DNA of 24,393 nucleotides. Source: Phallusia fumigata. Lineage: Eukaryota; Chordata; Ascidiacea; Phlebobranchia; Ascidiidae. Both the position numbers and the translations under genes were made by a program. Under the pieces are notes generated by a model. The model saw nothing but the letters and a program-made list of their open reading frames with translations. It had not been told where the DNA came from and searched no databases. Below, piece by piece: positions 1 through 9,455 of this stretch. The DNA is taken from the NCBI GenBank assembly GCA_008931825.1, contig QXVZ01019861.1:1-24393 (forward strand), in the 5' to 3' direction. How positions within the stretch are numbered: the first letter of the stretch is position 1; the number at the start of each line of letters is the position of its first letter.

Positions 1-45
1 ATAGCTAATCCTGAAACATGTGGACTAATTGACGACGGCTTTACT

Positions 46-3000
46 ATGTGGAAAGAGTTTGTCATTGTTTTGGTTTTCACATATTTCTCACCAGGAAACG
101 GTACCCACTCCTCCGAATATTTTTCTTCAATGCGGTGAGTTTGATTTCTGACGTTCAGTGGAAATATCTGGAAAATATAACTTTTTCATAGCAAGCTAGA
201 GTAACAAAAATTATAGGCTTTGTTTTATGATATCGTGCATTTTAAAGACAGAAAAAAAGGTAGTACATGATGTCTGACCTGTCAAATATCAAGTATAATG
301 CACAATTTTGGCACTGTGCTGATTGTTCAAACTTCATACGGATAAAAAGTATATATCTGTGTCCTTTAGTACTGCATGTGCATGCAATTTGTATAATGTT
401 TTTAAGTTTTAGCCTACCACTGCAATACCTTTAGGCTTCAGTCATTCCTTACATTTTATACAAGATTTTCTGGTGGAGATAACTTGACTTATGTTCAATG
501 CATACAAAAACTGTAAAAAACAACAACCTTCTATGACTTCTGCGTTCATATGTAACAGATAAATTTAAATGTGTGCTTACAGCTGTTATTGTTTTAATGC
601 AGAGAAAAAGTGAAAGAAATATTTTACCATGCATACAATGGGTATCTGGAAAAGGCTTACCCTTATGACGAACTGCGTCCATTGACATGCGATGGTGTGA
701 ACACTTGGGGGAGTTTTTCGCTGACACTTGTTGATGCTTTGGACACATTGGCTGTAGGATTGTTAAATAATTACATGTTATAGTTGCTGTCAGCAAAATA
801 AAAATTTAGACATACTATGTAGACAAAAAATAGTTTTGTTGTTGTATATAATAGTTAAATTGATCTGTGAAATACAAATGCTTTAACAGCTGATGTAATA
901 ATTAATGCATGTTATGTTAATTTACAGATTTTGGGAAATTATACCGAATTTCGTAGAGTTGCTAACCTGTTGGTAGATAGCTTAGACTTCAATCAAAATG
1001 TCAATGCATCTGTGTTTGAAACCAATATAAGAGGTATTTGTCCTTTATTGATATATCACCTCCCAATAGAAATTCTTAAACCAGAATGTTTAATAGTTGT
1101 TGGGGGTTTGTTGTCTGCTCATTTGCTTGCTCCCAAAACTGGAATGGAAGTTGACCCCGATTGGCCCTGCAAAGGACCATTGTTGAGCTTGGCAGTTAAC
1201 CTAGCCAAAAAATTGTTACCTGGTATGACTTGTATTGTTGTGCTTGATGTAATTTACTGTATTTTATTGCAACTTGTGCAATTTGTTTTATTTCAACCTT
1301 TACTTACTACTAATGATTACTTTAATGCTCAGTAACAAATATGCATTAACTGTTCTTGCAGCTTTTGATACACAAACTGGAATGCCTTATGGCACTGTCA
1401 ACCTCAAATATGGTGTCGATCCAAAGGAAACACCTGAAACATGTACTGCAGGTGTTGGAACATTTCTTGTTGAGTTTGCAACACTCAGCAGGTTAACTGG
1501 GGACCAGAGTTTTGAAAATATTGCACTGAGGGCTGTACATGCTCTTAATGCATCAAAGTCATCGTTAGGTATGGTAAGTGATTTGGATTTGAATGGAGTT
1601 GCTTTTAGTAATGAGACACAAAATAGTTGTTTTAAACATCTTGTGTTAATACACAACTTGTTCAGAGTATTCTGATGTCACATGTATGCAATATGGTTGC
1701 AACATTGATTCTTTATTAATAAAAAGATGCAAACTAATCTGACATTTTCTATGCTAGATAAATGCTGTTATATATCTAAATGATTCATTATTAGTCACAA
1801 TTTTAGTCAAGCATCACTTGAAATGACTGTTACATTTCATTAAGATTGGAAATCATGTAAATGTCATCACTGGAAAATGGACAGCCTTAGATGCTGGAGT
1901 TGGTGCAGGAGTAGATTCGTATTTTGAGTATTTGGTGAAGGGAGCTATTATGTTAAACAATCCAGAACTTATGGACATTTTTAAAGGCAAGTTAAACTTT
2001 GTGGAACGTTCGTAGAGCCTCCGGAATATACATACATGGCATTAGCACATGCTGATATGCACTTATGCCATTTATATTGTCATTTTAGTTGTGTCATTTA
2101 CATTGTCTTTACATATAGTCACTTTTAATATTTATTTAGATTTTTTGAAACCAATTGAGCAATATATTAAACAAGGAGACTGGTATATGTGGGTGAATAT
2201 GAATACAGGTCATACAACAATGCCTGTCCACCAATCTCTCGATGCATTCTGGCCTGGCCTTCAGGTAATACAAAGTAATTTCCTGCAGATTACTGAAACA
2301 GACTTTCTCAAATATTTAGTAGTTTTGGATTGTGTATCAATGTTTACAGTTAATATCATGGTAACTATGCCACGGTACTTTTTTCATGATAATACATAAT
2401 TTTCTACCTGATTTGTTTCTCTAAAAATGCAGTGAGTTGCAAGGTATCCACGATTTTTATGCAGGCTTTGTACGGTGATGTTGAAAATGGCTACAAAACC
2501 CTACTTAACTACTATTCAGTGTGGTACCGGTACGGTGGTACTCCTGAATTCTACAGCATACCTCATAATGCACCCATACAAAAACGTGAAGGCTATCCTC
2601 TCCGACCAGGTACAATCTTTTTGTAAACAGATTTATGGAAACATATTTTGCAACTTGAGCATAAGCTTGCTATATGTCAGTCCAAATTTTAGATATCTGC
2701 AGTTTGAGACCGTTGTAGATTAGTACACTCATTGTAAGGACTTTTTGCCTTTACATTTAATCCATGACAAAAATGAACTTTTTATAGAACTGATTGAAAG
2801 TAGTGTGTACCTGTACCGCACAACAAAGGACCCATCCATTCTAGAATTCGGGGAAGCCCTGCTACATGCTATCAACACAACTGCTCGAACAGAATGTGGT
2901 TTTGCGACGGTAAATCATCACACATTGTAAATAACTGTTTAGTTGTTGACCTCTAAAACTGTACACATGAAGCTGCAAACAAGCAAAGGCTAAAGTAGAA

Positions 3001-4048
3001 CCTAAACAAAATGAAGTCGAAATCATGGCCTAGTGACCCCTACTGCTTGTAAGGTTGTGGGTTCTAATCCTAGTGTGCTGTGTTTTCTCAATTGTTTTCA
3101 CAAATACCCTTCTTGCTTTTCTGTCTGTACCTGTGAAAGAAATTTAAGCTGTGTTGCTCCAAGCCAGAGGAATTTGCGAAGTTCATTTACCCCTAAATTT
3201 AAAAAATATGTACTTACAAAACCCAGTCCCAAATATTTTTTAATGATCAAGTACAGAAAATAAGAGAGCGGTTCTTAAGCAGCTTAGAATTAGCTTCAGC
3301 ACAGTGATGAATAAATCTAATCCAATATATTTTACATAGGTTAAGGACGTTCGCGATCACACGCTGGACAATCGCATGGAATCATTTTTTCTCGCTGAAA
3401 CCATTAAGTACCTCTATCTTTTGTTTGACCCTGACAATGAACTGCTGCAAACTGGCAAAGGCGCCAGCGTACGGAAAATGCCAGACGGAAGAAAATGTAT
3501 TTTCGGCGCTGGTAACATATACCGATAATCTTTTACCTATTATTTAGCACATTGGTTGCGTACTCAGTAGAAGAGTTGCATTTATCTGAATTTCTGTAAA
3601 CTCCTTTTAACACTAGAAAGTGTAATTTTTGGCAATGGGTAGGGTATCTTACGTAGGAAAATTATACATTGGTTTAAAACGTGGTTCAGAAAAAGATGGT
3701 AACTAGAATTGAAGGTAAAACTTCCTTGTTTGGATCAAAACAGGTGGTTACATCTTCAACACCGAGGCCCACCCGATTGACGTCAGCGCTTTGTACTGTT
3801 GCGACACCATGCGGCGGGAACAGGAGCGCTCGAAAACTTGGCAGCTCTTTGAAGATTTCAATCCAAAACGCGTTTTTGAGGTAAACCGCGTGGCTCGGGA
3901 TTCGAACCGTCAACCACGGACTTACCACGAGGCCGAAGACCAGATGTTCTTAAGGAACGTTACTATGGAGAACGCGAGATTAAGTTGTGATACATTGCCG
4001 TACCATATGAGAATGACAAGGCACGGCCAAATATTTGTTAGTGACTAA
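46..4048 (+). CDS. EDEM2: EDEM2: ER degradation-enhancing alpha-mannosidase-like protein 2 (complete, 11 exons)
   Basis: GH47-family protein of the ER lumen. In vertebrates EDEM2 starts mannose trimming of N-glycans to mark misfolded glycoproteins for degradation. Exons joined by reading splice sites and phase: 46-134, 603-753, 928-1033, 1097-1222, 1362-1573, 1845-1986, 2140-2264, 2465-2609, 2788-2909, 3340-3511, 3744-4048. The joined frame is open for 564 codons plus TAA; human EDEM2 is about 578. The start is the ATG at 46; an ATG at 19 stops after four codons. A hydrophobic N-terminus ([10 protein letters not shown]) fits a signal peptide. Family landmarks: RPLTCDG and [10 protein letters not shown] (exon 2), FETNIR with E111, [10 protein letters not shown] with D252, YPLRPE with E366 split between exons 8 and 9, and FNTEAHP with T470. 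By family knowledge these match the GH47 acidic catalytic residues and the calcium-binding Thr. Intron 6 uses a GC donor. Residues from about 510 on come from an antisense SINE, so the true C-terminus is uncertain. There is no KDEL-like tail. Confidence 0.93.
3020..3185 (+). repeat. tRNA-derived SINE copy 1, in EDEM2 intron 9
   Basis: An A-box-like TGGCCTAGTGAC near 3026 is followed about 34 nt later by the B-box-like GGTTCTAATCC near 3058. The downstream body (AATTTAAGCTGTGTTGCTCCAAG) is matched by a second copy near 5350-5380. The pattern of a pol III promoter plus a shared non-tRNA body fits a tRNA-derived SINE. The family name is unknown to me and the ends are approximate. Confidence 0.6.
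3881..3955 (-). repeat. tRNA-type SINE fragment, antisense inside the EDEM2 terminal exon
   Basis: On the minus strand this segment carries a perfect pol III B box, GGTTCGAATCC, at about 3907-3897. About 25 nt before it is an A-box-like GGCCTCGTGGTAAG. On the plus strand the EDEM2 frame reads straight through it, giving residues such as VARDSNRQP that are typical of antisense tRNA-SINE sequence. A possible splice donor, GAG|GTAAAC at 3880/3881, lies exactly at the SINE edge and in phase 0. Confidence 0.6.
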
Positions 4049-4836
4049 AGTACTTGGGCCCCGTTGTCTAACATATGCAATCAAGAAGTTCCAAGGTAGG
4101 AAGTACTGTTTATTTATGCAATATTATTTGAATCTTCTGTGATCATTTGTTGGATTGGGACAGGTCTATCTCCTACACGACCTCTATAAGATACGGCCAA
4201 ACGTAACCTCCTTACTTTTTGGTGGCTAACCAGACCTACACAGGTATATGTAGATAAGGTTGCCTTTACATTCACTCTATCGGAATAGAAAGTATTTTAG
4301 TAAACGGAATTTAGGCGATGGATCGCGTGGTAACCGGTGCTTCACGTGTTGCTTCACACATCTTTTGTCTGGTGCAATATAAAGCTGTGTCGACGACCTT
4401 GTACATCTGTCTGCGCAGATATGAAAACTTAAGGATGGAGATTACCCCTCAAGAAATGGTGCAAGACTGGTACGGCAGGTTGTCTTTGTCGTCAAATTAT
4501 TTCTGATGTGGATTATTGTCTTTCATCTTTTATTAGTAGCAGTTATATTTACCAGACTTACTCCATTCCAAAATAGTATTAAATATATAAATGAATAAGT
4601 GTTGGTCAAATATCGGTATCTTGTGTTACCCGAAGCAATGAACTTTGCAGGACTTTTGCAACTTACTTTTTGGTGGCTAACCAATTTGTGTCACCAACTA
4701 AAAAACTAATTTGCACATTAATGCACTGCTGGTGAAAGTGCCAGCTGATGAGCGACATTTTAAGCGAGCTTTACCAAAAAACAAAGCAGTTGAATGGCAA
4801 CTGCAGGGTTTTTGTTGCAGCATATGCGTTTGCATC

Positions 4837-4935
4837 TGGGAGTTTGTAATCCCGGATGTAACAAGAAAGCGTTTGGTGACTGTATCACATAACATGCGTA
4901 ACTCGTCTTCAGCTTACACTGAGCGGCTTTTGTTT
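4837..4935. repeat. Block in the 3' flank of desaturase A, paralogous to 8679-8780
   Basis: This stretch (GTAATCCCGGATGTAACAAG, then GCGTAACTCGTCTTCAGCTT) aligns with 8679-8780 (GTATTCCCGGGTGTGACAGG, then GCGTAGCTCGTCGTAAGCTT). Each lies roughly 500-670 bp beyond the stop codon of its desaturase gene (A and B). It therefore looks like part of the segmental duplication rather than an independent transposon. I see no coding function. Confidence 0.6.
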
Positions 4936-5264
4936 ACAGCACACTTGACGTCGATTTCGAGAAAAATAAGTTATTTGACGACCCCCGGGTCACACACACA
5001 CCTTTGGTTTTATCTGACCGGCCTGTTTAAGCCAATTACGAATTACAAAATAAACATTTTGACTGAATTAATGACATTTTTCGTGAAGCAACAACACGTT
5101 TTATTGCTTAGCTATACCATACGTTCTTACAAGCTTGACATAATAATGCCATTTGCTCTTTTGGCCCAGCCCGCCACAACATATTCTGTTTCTCATGTGG
5201 CCATACGAAAAAAGAACAGCCAACCCAACCACGTATATACCTGTCACTGGTTGTTAAGGATGGA

Positions 5265-5385
5265 CACCAAGCAAACTGGTGAGTGCGACTGTCTTGTACT
5301 CGCAAGGCTGTGGTTTCTAATCCTGTCTCGGTCGCTTGTGTATTCCTGAGCAACAAACTTAAGTGGCATTGCTCCAACCCAGTGG
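5265..5385 (+). repeat. tRNA-derived SINE copy 2, with poly-C and CAAA tail nearby
   Basis: The segment GCAAGGCTGTGGTTTCTAATCC matches the B-box region of the copy at 3020-3185. The body AAACTTAAGTGGCATTGCTCCAACCC also corresponds to that copy. An A-box-like CTGGTGAGTGCGA lies about 35 nt upstream. The (CAAA)n tract at about 5480-5500 could be the 3' tail. The ends are approximate. Confidence 0.55.
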
Positions 5386-5504
5386 ACCCAATGGGTTGAC
5401 CCAAATTGAAGTCACCAACTTCAAAAAATCGAAAAAATTAAGCGTTAACGACCCCCCCCCCCACGAGGATAGAAATGAAGCAAACAAACAAACAAACAAC
5501 CTAG

Positions 5505-5510
5505 TTTATT
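5505..5510 (-). terminator. Poly(A) signal overlapping the desaturase A stop codon
   Basis: On the minus strand AATAAA occupies 5510-5505 and shares two bases with the TAA stop (5511-5509). Copy B has the same arrangement. If used, the 3' UTR would be only about 10-30 nt. Confidence 0.55.
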
Positions 5511-7706
5511 AATAAGGTAAGTCTTCCCGTTCGTCACATTGGTCAGTTATTGACCTGTCAACGACGCTCGCTTTGAGATCACCCGTCCGCCGTCTTCTGG
5601 CCAGCACAGTTTCCTTTGAAACAGGTTTTAGGTCCCAGGCAAGTCCCAACTTTTCCATCAACTCGATAAAATAGGTCGTTAGACTGAATACGCTGCCGTG
5701 CTCGTTTGCCCGATAATCTTGCGGGAACGCGTGATGGTAGTTGTGGAAACCTTCGCCTGAGAAGCAGAAGTGACAAATAATTTCATGGAACATCGGAACT
5801 ATTCACTAAATGTAAGGAAAGACTACTCCTTGACCACGAAATGTTAAAATGGGCCTGATCCTAGTTTTCAAAACCTTGTTTTTTGACGACTTAAATTCCT
5901 TAAGACTTGGTTTGGATACACAACATTGGTACTTACCTATGGACAAAACGTTGGCCAGAAAGTGGTTTGTTGGAGATATTCTGGAGTCGAATGGCCGGTA
6001 ACCGTATTTGTGCGCCACACTGTTCACCAGAAAAATAAAATGAAGCGACAGCAGATGACGAAACATACCGAACGTGAACGACATAACCGCTGACTCATCG
6101 AAAAAATACCAAGTGACCAACGGAGGTAAAATAAATGAAAGCAGAGGTGCTCCGATGCTGTAATATCTGCAGATAAAAAGGGGTCGATAATTTTGTCGAA
6201 GTTCACCTGATCTCAATCTTAAAAGATAATTTTGACTTGAACTTGTTTGGTGTAAGAAATTACAACGACACAATAGCGCTAAAACAATCAGCAAGAGAAA
6301 TGGCACAACGTCGGTAGCGCAAAAAAGTGATGGTCGCATTTGTCGGTCGAGGTTGAACACGCTGTAGCTCCACCGGCATTGCAAGGCGTTATCACAGGGG
6401 CAAACTTGTTTAGTGGGACAAACTTTTCACGTATAGTTGATAGGAGCAACATTTACAGTACATCCTTGATTGAGTTTACAACCCGGTAGAACCCATGTTG
6501 AAATCAAACCAAAGGTTTGCTTACTTTCTCTGGAACATCACCACCGGATTTGATTCCAAATCGCTTAAGTCGATTTTACCTCCCTTTTCAATGACTTGTG
6601 TCAATTTGGGCATGAAAGCCCAACCCATGTGGCTAAAAACGAAGCCACGTCTGGCGTTATGAGGGTCGGCATCCGTATCCACGTATTTGTGATGAGCACG
6701 ATGGTCGCGCGCCCACATGTAAATTGGATTCTGCGATAATACAAAATAGCTTGTTTGTTATTTGACTGCACAAACAGCAGGTTGGTTTAGTCTAACTTTT
6801 TGTTATGCGGAAAAGAGGCCCAAATGCGCCGTTTTAACCTACATAACGGTTTGGTGACGTTTGAATTCTCTTTGTTGTTGAATGATAGAAAATTTTGAGG
6901 TTGTAATTTTTGGTACAAAACAGTTTAGATTGAAACAGCAATAAAGGTGTCACGACGCACAGTTTGAGAACCTATTGTGTTATAGTATCGCTGATTCAAC
7001 TTTTATGGTCATGAAACTCGACCAATATAGTTTGCAGCAATCAACCAAAGCGCATTTTCGTAACAACACAAGAACTAAATCATCTCCAAAATTGGCATCT
7101 GCCATTTAAATTACTAACTACCTGTCTTGCTGCGGTCTGAGCAATAGCTAAGAATATCTGTAGAGGCATGGATGCCTTGTAAGAACGGTGTGACCATAGT
7201 CTATGTGCCCCAGCAAATGTACCCAGTTGCACGAATTCCAAGTATATCAAACCTGCATTTAAAAAAATCTTAAAAATCAACAACAAATTGGAACTACAAC
7301 TTTAACCAAAGTTTAAATATCATGCTTAACCTTAGGAAATCCAAAAATTTTTATCACTGAAATTAACCTTATATAGCATTGTACAAAAATAATTCAGAAG
7401 TTGTTTAAAGCCTTTTAAAAAATTTACAGTGTTGCTTAAAAGGAAAACTTGGTTTTGTTTATTGCAGTTGTGATTAAACCCGAAAATACTATGACACAAA
7501 TCAAACTTTCAAATTTTTCTGAAACCCTAAAACATTTTGCTATAATCGCTGAACTTACTAAAAAGTAAAGTCTTCCAATTGCACTGGAACATGTGAAAGA
7601 ATCCTACAACTCCAATCACGTGCAGAAAAATAACAAAATACACGATTGGCCACACAACATAATTATATTGCGTCTCCTTTGTAATAGTCTCGTTTTTGAC
7701 TCCCAT
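5509..7706 (-). CDS. SCD: Acyl-CoA delta-9 desaturase (stearoyl-CoA desaturase), copy A
   Basis: This ER membrane di-iron enzyme inserts a cis double bond at carbon 9 of saturated acyl-CoA, using cytochrome b5. Minus-strand coding exons: 7706-7559, 7252-7122, 6730-6525, 6166-5937, 5756-5509 (148, 131, 206, 230, 248 nt). They join without a break to 320 aa. Intron phases are 1, 0, 2, 1. Histidine boxes: HRLWSH at residues 66-71, HRAHH at 103-107, HNYHH at 243-247; NSVAH (N210, H214) matches the additional metal-site motif of the family. Hydrophobic segments near residues 17-37, 46-62 and 170-210 fit the four-helix SCD fold. The start is the ATG in GAAATGG at 7706, because similarity to copies B and C begins exactly there. 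The protein lacks the longer N-terminal cytosolic stretch of vertebrate SCD (about 355-360 aa). Nearest paralogue in the window: copy B. Confidence 0.93.
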
Positions 7707-8678
7707 TTCTACAGATGTCAGCAAAAGTAGTTTGTAATTCTAGTTACACCTGTGAACAGTATCTGTTTCGATTAGTTTTACATTAGGCTAGCTCTGATGG
7801 TTTTTACCATCGTGGTTTATGGTGTAGTTTTATGGTTTAGATTTATGGTTTACGATGGTTTAAACTTTTAAATCCTAGATTGCAGCGTTTAGAGGGCTTG
7901 AGATCTACGCTTTGTATTTGCTGGCCGTTGTCACTGCCCAAAATTTAAACATGACCCATATACAGTTTTTGAAAGGACGCAAATGAAACTGTGTTTAATG
8001 ACAACGACAACACCCCCTCCTCTCTTTACAAATACACGAACTGTAGACCATAAAACTTTCTGCAGGACCTACAAATACTGTAAACTCTGCACCAAATAAC
8101 TCCTCGTGTGTATGAGCGTCTTCCAAGTCGCCAAAATATTTTCGGAATACATGTATACGTATATATTTCTTATTGTCATCGTCAGTTCCAACACGTACCG
8201 ACTGTTTCTTTTAGAATATATGACTTCTCTTAAAGTTCGATAATACGTCTCACATGTGCTACACCAGTCTATATTTGGGCAACTTCACATAAAATTCTCA
8301 AATCCATTTTACTTTAAAACTCATTTAACCCTTTGTATTAGTAACTTCTGCCAATATGGCAACTTTTAACTTGCTGCGTTTAAAATATCTCTCCCAGTTT
8401 TTACCGCCTCAGGATGTCAATTGACCAAATGCTATGACTTGCCGGTGCTTACAGGATGTTAAAGAAAAACGTTATGTGACTGAAATCCAACGATTAAAAC
8501 ATCAACACTATATACAACCTGCTCCAACGTATTTTGCAGCATTCGGCGCGGTTACGTAGTTTGTAATTTTAATCAATTTTACCTTAGTTATATAATAAAA
8601 CGCATAACCTGTTATGTTGTGAGTGGTTTACCTGACTTATATCTTTCTACTGTTTAATTTTTTAGGGTGAAATTGTGC
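7707..8678 (-). promoter_or_regulatory. 5' flank of desaturase A, with blocks shared with B and C
   Basis: There is no coding exon here. Blocks recur upstream of the paralogues. The region 8385-8520 (CTCTCCCAGTTTTT, ATGACTTGCCGGTG, ATTAAAACATCAACA) matches 12450-12590 upstream of B. The region 8545-8670 (GTTACGTAGTTTGTAATTT and following) matches about 14710-14870 upstream of exon C. The homology shows a duplicated promoter-bearing unit. I cannot place a TATA box or a transcription start site. Confidence 0.45.
7797..7864. repeat. Degenerate ATGGTTTA-type short tandem repeat
   Basis: GATGGTTTTT, TTTATGGTG, TTTATGGTTTAG, TTTATGGTTTAC and GATGGTTTAA follow one another within 70 bp, about 100 bp upstream of the copy A start codon. 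It looks like a decayed microsatellite. Confidence 0.5.
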
Positions 8679-8780
8679 TTGAATTCGTATTCCCGGGTGT
8701 GACAGGGAAGCGTTGGGTGTCTGTGTAACAGTACGTGCGTAGCTCGTCGTAAGCTTGTAAGACTAGGCGGTTCATATTTA
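8679..8780. repeat. Block in the 3' flank of desaturase B, paralogous to 4837-4935
   Basis: It aligns over about 100 bp, with scattered substitutions, to the block beyond the stop of copy A. Homology between the 5' flank of A and that of C ends at about 8670, immediately beside it, so the junction between duplicated units A and B lies near 8680. Confidence 0.55.
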
Positions 8781-9018
8781 CTGTAATAGCCCTGAATGCC
8801 GATATCCGATATCATTTTATTTACACCTCCGGTATGTGTAGTTTTACCAATATCAATTCAAACATGCACGATTGGCGTCAACAGTGATATGTACGTGTAA
8901 CTGCAGTTTTCTTAATCTTAAGTTGGCAGCACAAGAAAATATACACTTCCCTTTTTTCTGCGATTGACTTACAGCCAAAGTTGTCACACGCACAAAAATC
9001 GTAGTTTATGTGCATGTC

Positions 9019-9455
9019 TGTATAAATTTCTTTGTTGTCTTTGAACCTACAGTTTATTAGTAAGGTAAGATTTCATCTTCCCGTTCTTTACATTGGTCAG
9101 TTATTGGCCTCCCAACGACGCTTGCTTTTAGATCGCCCGTCCGTCGTCTTCTGGCCAACACGGTTTCCTTGGAAACCGTCCTCAGGTCCCAGGCAAGTCC
9201 CAACTTTTCCATGAACATGATGAAACAGGTCACAAANTGTATAAATTTCTTTGTTGTCTTTGAACCTACAGTTTATTAGTAAGGTAAGATTTCATCTTCC
9301 CGTTCTTTACATTGGTCAGTTATTGGCCTCCCAACGACGCTTGCTTTTAGATCGCCCGTCCGTCGTCTTCTGGCCAACACGGTTTCCTTGGAAACCGTCC
9401 TCAGGTCCCAGGCAAGTCCCAACTTTTCCATGAACATGATGAAACAGGTCACAAA
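9019..9455. repeat. Assembly duplication around N9237 (218 bp twice)
   Basis: Bases 9019-9236 and 9238-9455 are, as far as I can read, identical and separated by a single N. The unit covers most of the last exon of desaturase B, so a partial second last exon (9057-9236) appears. This is the signature of two overlapping contig ends joined without merging. Confidence 0.85.
9272..9277 (-). terminator. Poly(A) signal overlapping the desaturase B stop codon
   Basis: AATAAA on the minus strand (9277-9272) shares two bases with the TAA stop at 9278-9276, as in copy A. The same hexamer recurs in the duplicated segment at 9058-9053. Confidence 0.55.

Larger units (their letters stand above)
4049..5504. 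other. Intergenic region between convergent EDEM2 and desaturase A
   Basis: I see no convincing coding exon here. It holds a 22-bp perfect direct repeat (4211-4232 and 4662-4683, core TTTTTGGTGGCTAACCA), a 3'-flank block shared with desaturase B (4837-4935), a SINE copy (5265-5385), an 11-base C run (5452-5462) and a (CAAA)n tract (about 5480-5500). No AATAAA follows the EDEM2 stop within the first 500 bp. Confidence 0.6.

Noticed and set aside
1387..1656. Minus-strand open frame within EDEM2 exon 5
   Set aside because: It is the antisense shadow of a confirmed coding exon.
4318..4506. Possible extra EDEM2 C-terminal exon (MEITPQEMVQDWYGR) with acceptor CTGCGCAG
   Set aside because: The phase does not fit the only good donor at 3880/3881; joining gives an immediate TGA. 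There is no similarity to the EDEM2 C-terminus.
4711..5349. 212-codon plus-strand open frame, the longest in the window
   Set aside because: Its translation has no recognisable domain, it overlaps the duplicated 3'-flank block and runs into the SINE at 5265. The paralogous block at 8679 has stops in the matching frame. It is chance open sequence.
7707..7730. ATCTGTAG just before the copy A start codon as a spliced-leader or intron acceptor
   Set aside because: The AG is not conserved in copies B and C, where the paralogous bases read GGGAAA and GTAAAA.
9032..9433. Two identical plus-strand open frames of 60 codons
   Set aside because: They are the antisense of the desaturase B last exon, duplicated by the contig overlap at N9237.
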